From: Anolis sagrei
Taxonomy: Eukaryota > Chordata > Lepidosauria > Squamata > Anolidae
Assembly: GCF_037176765.1 (NCBI RefSeq)
Contig: NC_090025.1
Coordinates: 172,654,040 to 172,718,039 of the forward strand
DNA: 64,000 nt
Reading direction: 5' to 3'
The position numbers and the translations under genes were made by a program. The notes beneath the pieces were generated by a model that was not told the DNA's origin, did no database searches, and saw nothing but the letters and a program-made list of their open reading frames with translations. This document shows, in pieces, positions 54,128 through 64,000 of this stretch; the stretch's first letter is position 1; each line of letters opens with the position of its first letter.

Positions 54128-55054
54128 TACTATTGATTTGCTAATAATTAATAATCAATAATCAATAATCACACAAACATAAGGCTTAGAATGGTTTTTG
54201 TTTGTTTGCTTTTTGGTCCAGAGTTCTGCAAGTCTTCCAGCTTGCCATACTAAATGGGGATTTGGGGAGGTATGATCTACAAAGGCAATGTTTCCGAGCT
54301 TTTCATATACAAGTTTGTTTTAAAAGGAAGGTAGAGCAGAAAATGACAGCCCTGTCCAGGTCTTTCATTTGCAGATGCTGGGATGCTGCTGTGAACGCAG
54401 CAGCCGATTTATCAAACTGAAGGCTCCCCGGCGATTTCTCCTTGAGCTTTCTTAGATGTATGTGTCATTACGGTAAAACTGACACTGTGAGAAGATCAAA
54501 GCCACATTGCCGTGATAACGTGGAAGGAAAAGTGCAGTGTTTGTGGGTTGCAGCAAAGAGGAATAATCTGTCAGGCATGATTAGAAAGTCCAATTTAAAA
54601 ATGTGTGTTAAGAGCTCTGCAGCATGTGAGCCTGAAGTAATGCTGAAAAGGGATTTTGAGGCTTGGCTTTTTAAGAAGGAATATTTTGTCAGAGATCCCA
54701 TTTCAGAGTTGGAACTGCAGTGAAGATTATTATGGATTTGTGGCACTTTCTGCTTGAAATTGAAAAGGCAGTGTGCTGTGTGGACTCTCACCTTTCTCTT
54801 GTGTCCTTGTTCACAGATAAGCAAGGATTGCCTTGCGATCAAGTTCTAGCTTTGCAAAGATTAGTCACTGCAGGCATGCAAGAAGCAGTGCAATGTGTTT
54901 TGAGGTGGATATAGTGCAGTTACAGCAGGCTTGGGCTGCTAGGAATTGTGGGGGTTGATGTCCAAAACACCTGGAGGGCTGAAGTTTGCTCATGCCTGAG
55001 ATACAATATACAACAAAATCAAACTTTTTCTAATAATCAGAAATGAGAGTAAGC

Positions 55055-55265
55055 AAAGATAAAGGTTTCTCCTGATATTATGTCTAGTCGTGTCCGACTC
55101 TGGGACACGACTAAGCCAAAGAGCCAACATTGTCCATAGACACCTCCAAGGTCATGTTGCCAGCATGACTGCATGGAGCGTAGTTTCCTTCCCACTGAAG
55201 CCTTACCTATTGATCTACTCACATTTGTATGTTTTTGAATTGCTATGTTGGCAGAAGCTGGGGCT
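55055..55265 (-). mobile_element. Squamate SINE (first family), head lost
   Basis: ATAAAGGTTTCTCCTGATAT to GGCAGAAGCTGGGGCT. Confidence 0.82.
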
Positions 55266-55411
55266 ATGAAAATAGTACAGTTTAAATTAATTTTATGCTG
55301 ATTTAAAATATGTCTTTATTTTTTTCCATCACGTCAACTTTTTAAAATATGACAAATGGTACATTAAAATGAACTACTGTAAAGTCTGCACATTTCACAT
55401 CATATTCATGT

Positions 55412-55904
55412 AACACAAGCCAACAAGTATTTTTCATCAGATATAATTTTAGGTCATTCTTATAGAGTTTTGCACTGAATTCAGATCTGTGTTTATTTTT
55501 TCTCTATCACTTGTAGTTTTTGAGATGAGGCTAATCAAATAATTAATGTATTTATTCACTGATACCAGTAGAATCTAACTACAAGCCAACAAGTATTTTT
55601 CATCTGATATTATTTTAGGTCATTCTTAGAGAGTTTTGCGCTGAATTCAGATCTATGTTAATTTTTTTCTCTATCATGTGTAGTTTTTGCGATGAGGCCA
55701 ATAGAACAATTAATGCATTTATGCTCTGTTGTCAATTAGATTCTATTGATATCAGTGCGTAGATGCATTAATTGTTCAATTAGCCTCATCACAAAAACTA
55801 CCTATCATAGAGAAAAATAAACACAGATCTGAATTCAATGCAAAAAACTCTATAAGAATAGCCTAAAATTATATCTGATGAAAAATACTTGTTGGCTTGT
55901 GTTA
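55412..55904. repeat. Three-unit foldback repeat (two direct, one inverted, ~145 bp each)
   Basis: Unit A1 (55412-55555) is followed by a junction J (about 55558-55578), a direct copy A2 (55579-55722), the inverse of J (about 55737-55757) and an inverted copy A3 (55762-55903). Marker strings are GCCAACAAGTATTTTTCATC, CTGAATTCAGATCT, GATGAGGC and ATTAATG. A1+J pairs with J'+A3, with A2 in the loop. No coding potential and no repeat family known to me. Confidence 0.85.
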
Positions 55905-56249
55905 TTTACTGGTGGAGACAGATTTGTAACTACATGTTACAAATAGACAGACTAATGAATTATTTGGAATTGATTTCGTTGCATAATAAATAACAAACCC
56001 TCTACTGAATTTTGTTATGATTATAATGCAAAAAGCTCTACTGCCCATCACTTTTTTATGATCATGCTTCAAAGATATGAGAGAAAGTTGCTCAAATGAC
56101 AAATTGGCTGGAAGTTCTGCCCTGTCTAATTGACACATATATTTCGGTCCTGGTTTGAGTTCCAGAATAATCTTGTCTTGAGGTGTATCCAACGCTTGGG
56201 CACACCAGTCAATGTCTGCTCACTCTCTTTGGTCTTGTTTCCTTGCTAG

Positions 56250-56343
56250 TTTCCGGGCCACAGTGTACCCTTGCCCAGAGTCGGCTGGAGAGCGGCGAGA
56301 AATGGCTGCTGGTGTGAACACAAGGATTGAGGATCTAAACACT
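56250..56343 (+). CDS. ATP6V0A4: ATP6V0A4 coding exon 8
   Basis: CCTTGCTAG, then T completes Gly and the exon reads [31 protein letters not shown] before GTAGGT. Human has [40 protein letters not shown] is a hallmark of a subunits, followed by the return helix of the coiled-coil arm. Confidence 0.97.
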
Positions 56344-56719
56344 GTAGGTGACCTTTGGCTGTACTCTTACGATTTGGTGATAAAGTATAGCAGATGTCAC
56401 CTGCTGGACCCACACTGTCTTGACCAGAGCTCAGAAAACTCACTTTTAAGGCTTTATGTCCTCAAAACCCAGGATAGCATGGCTTCCCATGGACAAAAAC
56501 AAAGAGAGAGAAACACCAAGGAGCATCCAATGAAATCTCAAGAAGAAACAATTGATTGGATAGCTCTTGCTGTTGCAGTTTGGCAACTAGGGCCTTTGCT
56601 CAAAGGGCCTAGTTCCATATAATGGCTTGTCAGCCTCTAAATACCTCTTCTTACTTATCTTCAGTTCTGAATCAGAGATAATTATGGTTGTAGGTCAGAT
56701 GGAAGATTCCTATAGACCA

Positions 56720-56858
56720 AACCTGCACAACTTATGGTCCTCCAGGTTTTTGCACCTCAACTCCCAGAATTCCTGATTATTGGTAAGCTGACTGGGGCTC
56801 CTGGGAGTTGGAGTCACAAACACCTGGGTGGCCACAGGTTGTGCAGGCCTGCTATACT
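56720..56858. mobile_element. Palindromic MITE (~140 bp)
   Basis: CCTGCACAACTTATGGTCCT pairs with GTGGCCACAGGTTGTGCAGG; the inner arms are ACTCCCAGAATTCCTG / CTCCTGGGAGTTGGAG. Confidence 0.8.
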
Positions 56859-57025
56859 CTATATCTGACCCACAGTTGGGAGATTCCCAATCTGAACTTG
56901 GCCGTTAGAGGACTTTCTGTAGATAATCTTCCACGGCAGACAATCTTTATAACAAGGGTTCTCAGACTTTGCTCTTCAAATGCGTTACATTTCATATACC
57001 AGATCCCTGTTCTTTGTCTATACTA

Positions 57026-57670
57026 ACTGGGAGCGCTTCCAGACAGCGCAGGAATATGGGGCAAAAAATCCCAGGACCTGACAGCAAGTCCACACAGACA
57101 TGTCAGTCTCAGGAAATGGTCCCCCACCATCCTCTCATGTTCCTTTGAAGCAGATCGAGATGGTGGACAGGGCAGAAGTTTGTTTGTTTTTTAATTATCT
57201 CTGAGGTGTCCTGGACTTCAAATGCACACATGCGGAGATCCCAACGTACACAGAAGCAAATTTCTTATTTCTCTCTTCACCCAACTTATAAATGAAGCTC
57301 TGTTTAATATTATAAGAAAGAAAGGAATGGTTAAATAGAGTTCTGATTGCTTTTCAATTGTGCCTCCCTTTAGCCACCTGTGTGTCCGTGGCTCCATGTT
57401 TTAACAGCCCAATCAACTGTTAAAAAAAGTGTGCCGGAACAGTCCACACAGGGGGATGGGAAGGAAATCATATGTTTTCCATGACTGCAGGGATATACAA
57501 TCATGTAAAGGTGCACATTTTGAGGGCGGAGTCAGGTTTTAAGAGCACCTTTTAAACACGTGCTTTTCAGCTGTTAACCCAGCTCTGACCTCACTGTCCC
57601 CAAATATTTTTTACCCTTCCCCCTTTATCCTGATTACTTCTGGGTTTTACTGCATGTGTAGAAGGGCCCT
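57026..57670. mobile_element. DNA-transposon-like repeat (~640 bp)
   Basis: Starts TGGGAGCGCTTCCAGACAGC and ends TACTGCATGTGTAGAAGGGCCC, approximate inverted ends of a family seen also at 48588. No transposase frame. Confidence 0.55.
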
Positions 57671-57861
57671 GGGTCTTCTGGGAATTGAATTCCAACTAAT
57701 CTGGAGTACCCAAAAGTTTATCACCATTGTTTTCTCATATGGAGATTTTAGGGGGACCAAAACATTGCTAGCTTTGTCTAGCCTTGTGTTCATCAAAGCG
57801 CGGGTTTCCCAAAAAACAAAGTCAGACAGTTCACATCTGCTTATTGGTGCTTTGTTTACAG

Positions 57862-58074
57862 GTGATCATCCAGACAGAATCCCATCGCCAGGTACTGTTG
57901 CAGGAAGCATCTACCAAGTTGTGGAGCTGGCAGATCAAAGTGAAGAAAATGAAAGCCATCTACCACATCCTGAACTCTTGCAACATTGATGTCACGCAGC
58001 AGTGTGTTATTGCTGAGATCTGGTTCCCTGTGCTAGACACAGGCAGGATAAAAAGAGCGCTGCATAAAGGAATG
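57862..58074 (+). CDS. ATP6V0A4: ATP6V0A4 coding exon 9
   Basis: TTTACAG, then 71 codons: [71 protein letters not shown] before GTGAGA. Human has [71 protein letters not shown]. The [20 protein letters not shown] block is the proximal lobe next to the membrane. Confidence 0.98.
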
Positions 58075-58779
58075 GTGAGATACTATACCTGGTTTATATT
58101 AATTTAGTGGGGTTTGGATGATTGACTCAGTAGGCCAGTGAGGAAACATGTGCTTTGCATGGGAAAGCATCCAGGTTTGGTCCTAAGAAGGGAACAACAC
58201 GACTCTAAAACCCAAATGATCCACTGTTAATCAAGGAAGAAAACTATTTTGGGAAGGGAATCTTGTGCTTTCAGACAGCATGGTGGAAATTGTAATCCAG
58301 CACATTGATATGGGGTAAGTTGTGTGGCATAATGTAAAATAAACCACGTGTAGTTCACATTTGATCAGCTTTGGCAGAGAAAGAAAATATGCCAGCAGAT
58401 GAACAATGAATAATAAGTAGTTCACTCTTCGTAGTTCAGAACAATTTATGTACAATGTGATCAGTTGTATCAACTCACATAATGTCCTTTAATGAGAGAT
58501 TTAAAATGGTCTTTCTTTGTCCATGTAGATAAACTCCTTCAACGAGAGCACACCAAACTCTTTCTCTCTCTGCTTCTCTCTCTGATTCTCTCCAAGCACA
58601 TGCATAACTCGAACCTGAACAAAAATGTAATGGTAACCAAAAGTTCCAAGCTCAGCCAGCTCCACACAAAAAGCCTGACCAATCAGCTTCATGCATCTTG
58701 TTTTACAGTTGACAGACATGCACACACTAGCTGATTTCTTTCATGCTCCAACAAGTTGGTGGTTGTGGTGGTATAGATC

Positions 58780-59010
58780 ACTGCTTTTTAAATTTTGGGT
58801 CTCAGCCCCAAATTTTCTGTGACCCATATTTGGGTCACAGAAAATTTGGCAACAGTAAAATGTTTCTGAATTAACACAAATCCATTAGCAAAAATAGGGT
58901 CCTGGCCCCAAAGGGTGTCCCCTTAGCTCAATGTTCAGGTTACAAAAAATTGGCAACACTTTCTGAATTAAGACAAATCTACCACCAATTAACACAAATC
59001 TGCTAGCAAA
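58780..59010. mobile_element. Decayed DNA-transposon-like repeat
   Basis: ACTGCTTTTTAAATTTTGGG, repeated AACACAAATCTRCTAGCAAAAA-like blocks and a small palindrome (AATTTTCTGTGACCC / GGGTCACAGAAAATT at 58814-58848). Probably an hAT relative. No duplication found. Confidence 0.45.
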
Positions 59011-59399
59011 AACATGGAGTGTTTACTGTGGACTCTCCAGAAAATGCTTTCTGAGGATGCCCAATGGGTTTCCATGATGGAGCGGGCACTCAAATGGTCT
59101 CTCAGAGTCCTTGCTCTACATGCAAACTACTACACCATTCTGTCTTTTCCTAATATTTACCAAACCCAAATCCATCAATTTGTTGAAGTTTCCTTATTAC
59201 CTTCTGTGGGTTTGCTTTCATCTGAAAGCAACTAGTTCTCATCTGTTTCTTCCCTTAGAGAGAGTCCATAATATATTAGGAAGCAGCAAAATATTTTGGA
59301 ACAAAGATAGGATCAAAGTTGGGCCCAGCTTACTGCTATCAAGAAATATTTCCTTCCAAAATCAATGGGCATATTTCATTCCGATATAGAATCAACTTG

Positions 59400-59490
59400 A
59401 CCAAGGAAGTACCATAACAGGGTCACTTTGGGACCCCTGTAAGTTGGAAATGACTTCAAGACACACAACAACAACAACAACAACAATCTA
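59400..59490 (+). mobile_element. SINE 3' tail
   Basis: AACAGGGTCACTTTGGGACC, GTTGGAAATGACTTCAAGAC and ACACAACAACAACAACAACA. Confidence 0.8.
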
Positions 59491-60397
59491 GTGCAAAAAC
59501 TTTCAAGCTGCAAAGTGGAGTTCACTTCTGGACAACAGCTTGCCAGCTTTTAAATACTCTTTTTCTTTTGTCTCCACTCTGGATAATTGCAGAAGCAGCT
59601 TGTAGGCCAGATGGGGATCTCTGTGGGCCATATCTGAGCATCGCCAGGAAATTCCCAATCTGAACTCATTTGAATTAGGCTATTTTTGTATTTATTTATT
59701 TATAGATAATCATCTGTGGAAAAAAGTCTTCTTTCAAAGAGTGATTTTCAACCTTTACTCTTTGGGATGTTTTGATCTTTAGCTCTCCAAGTCCCAGACC
59801 ATAGGCCTCGTGGATTGGGGATTCTGAGAGCTGAAGTCTGAGGAATCTGGAGAGCCAAGAGATTATTAATACTGGATTATAATAAGTGGAGGGGATGAAA
59901 ACAGTAACTGTCAGCTTGATAACAGCTAATTTTGGAAAGTGTATAAAAGATATGCATGACCCTCAGGGGGAAAGAAATTCTAAAAGTATATGGAGAACCA
60001 AATAAATAATCTGTAGGCTGCTGACAGCAGCTGTTTTCATTCCCTTCTTCTCTGACTTCCACTTTGTTTCATAACACAGAATGCTGTGTCACGTTTGGTG
60101 TCTTTCAAGCCACATGTGTCCTGACTCCCATTTTCGCAGCCCCCAAGGAGACCTTTGAACCCCCTCCCCATTCGTTGGCCAATTTTTAATGGTAAATACC
60201 ATGAAACCTTGCAAAATAATCCGAAAACTTCACAGATTCCTCCCTACCCCCTTTCCCAAAGAAGCCAATCTGGAAACCAATTTTGGGGAAAATCCATGTA
60301 TGTGCCCTGCCAAGGTGCACAGGCACAAAACTTGGCTCTAAACACAATCCCATTGTCATCCAGCATCTGGGTGTTGTTTTTAACAAGCACATAGTGT

Positions 60398-60415
60398 GCG
60401 TGTGTGTGTGTATTA

Positions 60416-60471
<56 letters not shown>
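60398..60471 (+). repeat. Compound microsatellite (TG)n-(TA)n-(GA)n
   Basis: TG repeats at 60398-60430, TA at about 60431-60446 and GA at 60447-60471, directly before a SINE. Confidence 0.95.
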
Positions 60472-60472
<1 letters not shown>

Positions 60473-60778
60473 GACCCTTGGTGGTGAAGCGGGTTAAGCG
60501 GGTTAAACCACTGAGCTGCTGAACTCACTGACCAAAAGGTTGGTGGATCGAATCTGGGGAGCCAGGTGAGCTCCCACTGTTAGTTCCAGCTTCTGCCAAC
60601 CTAGCAGTTCAAACACATGAAAATATGAGTAGGTCAATAGGTACTGCCTCGGCGGGAAGGTGACGGCGTTCCATGCAGTCATCCTGGCCACATGTCCTTG
60701 GAGGCATCCTTGGAAATGAGCACCACCCCGCAGAGTCAGACACAACTAGACTCAATGTCATGCGAAACCTTTACCTAT
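60472..60778 (+). mobile_element. tRNA-derived squamate SINE (first family)
   Basis: CCTTGGTGGTGAAGCGGGTT (with a small internal duplication of GCGGGTTAA), B box GGTGGATCGAATCTGGGG and tail CATGCGAAACCTTTACCT. Confidence 0.9.
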
Positions 60779-60794
60779 ATATATAGACACACAC

Positions 60795-61375
60795 ACACAC
60801 ATTTATTTATTTATTTGGAACATTTGTACTCTGTCCTATCTCAACCTCCAAGGAGGGACTCAGGATGGCTACCAACAGGCAACAATTTGATACCGAAAAA
60901 ATATTTATTTATTATTTATTTATTTACAGCATTTATATACCGCTTTTCTCACCCCTAGGGGGACTCAAAGCGGTTATAAACCACATCATAAAATGTCATA
61001 TCATAAAATATAATCAAATGCCTAAATATCATATCATAAAATATAATCAAATGTCTAAAAAATAAATATCAATATACATTAAAACAGTTCACCAGGTTAA
61101 AACATCCAAATCCATCCAAATTGCGGTCTCACTAAAATCTCATCATTGCCAGGAAAATCAATCTAATCTGCAAACGATTGCTCCCACAACCAGAATGTAT
61201 GTTTCTTCCTGAAGGTCAAGAGGGAGGGCGCAGATCTAACATCCTTAGGGAGGGAGTTCCACAGCTGAGGGGCTACCACGGAGAAGGCCCTGTCTCTCAT
61301 CCCTACCAAACGCGACTGCGATGGTGGTGGGACCGAAAGCAGGGCCTCTCCAGATGATCTTAAAGTCCTTGATGG

Positions 61376-61380
<5 letters not shown>
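60795..61380 (-). mobile_element. L2-type LINE fragments, ORF end and 3' UTR, reverse
   Basis: A first 3' end at about 60800-60890 (CCAAGGAGGGACTCAGGATG), then a second at 60897 onward (CCCTAGGGGGACTCAAAGCG). On the - strand the ORF part reads YEPSRTLRSSGEALLSVPPP and LVGMRDRAFSVVAPQLWNSL PKDVRSAPSLLTFRKK. Confidence 0.88.

Positions 61381-61419
<39 letters not shown>
61379..61419 (+). repeat. (AT)n microsatellite
   Basis: About 40 bases of AT repeat at the truncated edge of the L2. Confidence 0.95.
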
Positions 61420-61425
<6 letters not shown>

Positions 61426-61784
61426 TATATGACACACTTTCATATATTGCGTGTATGAAACACAATATGCATAGATATGATTGAGGGCATAGAGTTGGCA
61501 GGGGAAGAAGTGACCTTAAAAACAGGAAGGGTGATCCATGTAGCAATTTGTGTAGATACAAGAGATGGTCTTGCTACTCATTGTCCCCTCCTATGGTTTC
61601 ATTCAAACATTTCATTCATGTTTTGACAGATTCTATGATAGCCAGACTGAAATAAACCCGGTTATGATGTAGTTGGTGGCATGGGAAAATTATTTTTTTT
61701 AATCATATGTATTTAGCAAATATGGCCACTGGACTGTTTTCCCAAACTCTGGATATGATCCAATGAGTGTTATTCTCATTGCAG

Positions 61785-61935
61785 GAACGAAGTGGATCCA
61801 CAATCAACCCCATCCTGACTGCTATACAGACCAAGATGGCTCCTCCCACCTTTAACAGAACCAATAAATTCACAGTTGGCTTTCAGAGCATAGTCGATGC
61901 CTACGGAGTAGGGAATTACCGGGAAATGAATCCAG
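61785..61935 (+). CDS. ATP6V0A4: ATP6V0A4 coding exon 10
   Basis: CATTGCAG, then 50 codons: [50 protein letters not shown] plus one base before GTAGAT. Human has [73 protein letters not shown] is the conserved end of the cytosolic domain just before the first membrane helix (APYTIITFPFLFA in human). The next exon lies beyond the window. Confidence 0.98.
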
Positions 61936-62371
61936 GTAGATCCACTCTATTACTTTTTTAAAATTCTGTGTTTGGAACAAAAATGCAGAAGTCACTTAGC
62001 TATTGATTATTCTTCTGCCAGTTTATACAAGGGCTGCTTGCCTGGCATACATAATATTTGGATCTTTATAGATGGAATGTTTCGTAGGAGGAAAACAAAT
62101 TAGCAGTGGGATTTAGGATAAATTACTCCTTTTTTGTGTTGTTTTTGTAAGACAAGGGAAATGAACTAAACATGTAAACATTTCTCACTGTGGCTTCAGC
62201 TCAATTGCTAATCCCAGTTAGAATATGCACAGGAATCAATAGGATTTAAATAAGTATCGATTTACCATTTAGTGGTTGATCGGTGTCTAGCTGTCCTGAT
62301 TCGCCATGGACAGTCCCAGTTAATCCTTTGCTATCCCATTTTCTTGACTGCTTTAAAACGTCCCAATTTCG
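61936..62371 (+). other. ATP6V0A4 intron 10, unassigned part
   Basis: No recognised element or exon. Confidence 0.45.
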
Positions 62372-63245
62372 CTTTATTTATTTATTTAGTATATTTAGTC
62401 AATATAGTAAATAAATACATAACTTGGGGCGGTTCACAGTCGGTACCAAGACCATAAAATACAATTTAAAACATTAGAACAATATAAAACCATAGCAAAG
62501 TCAATAACAAATGTATATCATTAGCGTCTCCTTGATGAAAACATTGGCCAATCACATCGTCTAATTGTTCCATTTTCCTATGTCAGTTATACTGTACTTG
62601 CAAACGCTTCCTCAAAAAGCCAAGTCTTGATTTTTCTCCAGAATGTTAAAAGGGGTGGGGGCCGATCTGATATCCCTATGGAGGGCGTTCCATAGCCGAG
62701 GGGCCACCTCTGAGAAGGCCCTGTCTCTTGTCCCTGCCAGCCGTGCTTGTGGCGAGGATGGGATCGAGAGCAGGGCCTCCCCAGACAATCTTAAAGTCCT
62801 GGAAAGTTCATAAGGGGAGATGCGTTCAGACAGATAAGTTGGGCCAGAGACGATCTTAAAGTCCTGGAAGGTTCATAAGAGGAGATGCGTTCAGACAGAT
62901 AAGTTGGGCCAGAGACGATCTTAAAGTCCTGGAAGGTTCATAAGGGGAGATGCGTTCAGACAGATAAGTTGGGCCAGAGACGATCTTAAAGTCCTGGAAG
63001 GTTCATAAGGGGAGATGCGTTCAGACAGATAAGTTGGGCCAGAGACGATCTTAAAGTCCTGGAAGGTTCATAAGGGGAGATGCGTTCAGACAGATAAGTT
63101 GGGCCAGAGACGATCTTAAAGTCCTGGAAGGTTCATAAGGGGAGATGCGTTCAGACAGATAAGTTGGGCCAGAATCGTTTAGGGCTTTATAGGCTAAAGC
63201 CAGCACTTTGAATTGTGCCCAGTAGCAAATTGGCAGCAAGTGGGA
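62372..63245 (-). mobile_element. L2-type LINE with expanded internal tandem repeat
   Basis: 3' UTR end complement (TTTATTTATTTATTTAGTAT, CTTGGGGCGGTTCACAGTCG), then the reverse ORF C terminus (GGAGGGCGTTCCATAGCCGA, GAGAAGGCCCTGTCTCTTGT). On the - strand upstream of the tandem block: FKVLALAYKALNDSGPTYLS. The 65-bp repeats at 62786-63175 lie inside. Confidence 0.88.
62786..63175. repeat. Minisatellite, 6 x 65 bp
   Basis: Six head-to-tail copies start at 62786, 62851, 62916, 62981, 63046 and 63111, with almost no differences. The unit runs AATCTTAAAGTCCTGGAAGG ... GATAAGTTGGGCCAGAG and derives from the L2 ORF. Confidence 0.97.
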
Positions 63246-63249
63246 CTGC

Positions 63250-63400
63250 CACTTGCCTAGTTTCCAACAGACCTCACAATCTCTAAAGATGCCTGGCATT
63301 GATGTGGGTGAAACATCAGGAGAGAGTGCTTCTGGAACATGGCCATACTGCTTAGAAAACTCCCAGTAACCCAGTGAAAGCCTTCGACAACACATAAAAA
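63250..63400 (+). mobile_element. Penelope-like end fragment
   Basis: GCCTAGTTTCCAACAGACCT, GATGTGGGTGAAACATCAGG and GCTTCTGGAACATGGCCATA ... AAAGCCTTCGACAACAC match one arm of the elements at 18.3, 35.4 and 49.85 kb. Confidence 0.65.
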
Positions 63401-63424
63401 AGGTTCTTGTTAAAATGCAGTTAA

Positions 63425-63680
63425 AAGTGAAGTAGTACTTTGGCCACATCATGAGAAGACAGGAAAGCTTAGAGAAGACAATGATGCTGGGGAAAATGGA
63501 AGGAAAAAGGAAGAGGGGCCGAACAAGGGCAAGATGGAGGGATGGTATCCTTGAAGTGACTGGCTTGACTCTGAAGGAGCTGGGGGTGGTGACGGCCAAC
63601 AGGGAGCTCTGGCGTGGGTGAACCCATTAGGTCACGAAGAGTTGGAAGCGACTGAATGAATAAACAACAACAACATGATT
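63425..63680 (+). mobile_element. Bov-B (RTE) LINE 3' end
   Basis: Encodes FGHIMRRQESLEKTMMLGK, EGKRKRGRTRARWRDGILEV and TGLTLKELGVVTANRELWR, then the tail GTCACGAAGAGTTGGAAGCG ACTGAATGAATAAACAACAA. The frame begins in decayed sequence. Confidence 0.9.
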
Positions 63681-64000
63681 AAAAGTCTTTGAAATAGACC
63701 AATTAAAAGGCGAAAGGTAATGCTACTCCTTGCCCAGCAAGCCAGTGCTTCTGCAGCCCAGCAAGCAGTATGTCTGCAAAAAGCATCTGCCAACTCTGTG
63801 TAACAGCGCCATCTGGCGGTGACAGTTTCAGTGACACTAACTTTACCCACATTTTATTTTATTTCCATGCTCATATCCATGCAGTCTGTATCCCAGTTAC
63901 AGAAGAGGAAGAAGTTGATCAAATCCATGACACCCTCCCAATGTTAGCTAAACCCTGGGATTTTTTTAAAGTTAAGAGCAACTTCTTAAAAATGTGCCAC
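63681..64000 (+). other. ATP6V0A4 intron 10, right edge
   Basis: No recognised element and no match to the next expected exon (APYTIITFPFLF). Confidence 0.45.

Larger units (their letters stand above)
52449..56249 (+). other. ATP6V0A4 intron 7
   Basis: Holds an hAT (52772-53163), an L2 tail (53250-53343), SINEs (53802-54127 and 55055-55265) and a foldback repeat (55412-55904). The stretches 53344-53801, 54190-54915 and 55905-56249 are unassigned; 54190-54915 looks like complex single-copy DNA. Confidence 0.6.
56344..57861 (+). other. ATP6V0A4 intron 8
   Basis: Contains a MITE hairpin (56720-56858) and a DNA-transposon-like repeat (57026-57670). The remainder is unassigned. Confidence 0.6.
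58075..61784 (+). other. ATP6V0A4 intron 9
   Basis: Holds a decayed repeat (58780-59010), a SINE tail (59400-59490), microsatellites and a SINE at 60398-60778, L2 pieces (60795-61380) and an AT run (61379-61419). 58075-58779 and 59491-60397 show nothing I can name except a small MITE-like scrap at 59750-59870. Confidence 0.6.

Noticed and set aside
62786-63175. CRISPR-like regular repeats
   Set aside because: The 65-bp units are contiguous with no spacers and derive from L2 in a vertebrate intron.

Overview
The window is vertebrate nuclear DNA, AT-rich and dense in transposons, and the repeat mix points to a squamate reptile, probably an iguanian lizard such as an anole. It holds CR1 and L2 LINE tails, Bov-B (RTE) tails, tRNA-headed squamate SINEs, many hAT-type MITEs, a mariner, Penelope-like palindromes and a full-length young L1. 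The species cannot be fixed from the sequence alone.

Three host genes are present in the order and relative orientation known from human 7q34, read in reverse. (1) The last five coding exons of KIAA1549 lie on the + strand (1934-9826), followed by a long 3' UTR. (2) TMEM213 lies on the - strand: a secure last coding exon (19747-19916), a probable 36-bp exon (27705-27740) and a weak candidate for the signal-peptide exon (30034-30121). (3) The first ten coding exons of ATP6V0A4, the kidney/epididymis-type a4 subunit of the V-ATPase, lie on the + strand (43941-61935). They give about 393 residues, nearly all of the cytosolic N-terminal half; the membrane half lies beyond the right edge. All ATP6V0A4 junctions keep phase and have GT-AG borders.

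Layout: 1-1.9 kb is KIAA1549 intron with a CR1. From 1.9 to 9.8 kb are KIAA1549 exons with CR1, SINE and MITE insertions in the introns. From 9.8 to about 17.7 kb are the 3' UTR and downstream DNA, with an hAT element carrying a copied 39-bp patch. From 18.3 to 31 kb is TMEM213; its large intron holds a 6.57-kb L1 (20778-27348) in antisense, with both ORFs open and a perfect 17-18-bp target duplication. From 31 to 43.9 kb is intergenic or 5' flanking DNA full of nested repeats. From 43.9 to 64 kb are ATP6V0A4 exons 1-10 and their introns.

No complete new host system was found. The items most worth checking are the apparently intact L1 with overlapping ORFs, a hammerhead-like core in Penelope-like repeats, a three-unit foldback repeat at 55.4-55.9 kb, a 39-bp templated patch inside an hAT, a CR1 tail that now supplies the branch-point region of a KIAA1549 exon, and a 65-bp minisatellite grown from L2 coding sequence. 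No retroviral or other capsid-bearing element was recognised.
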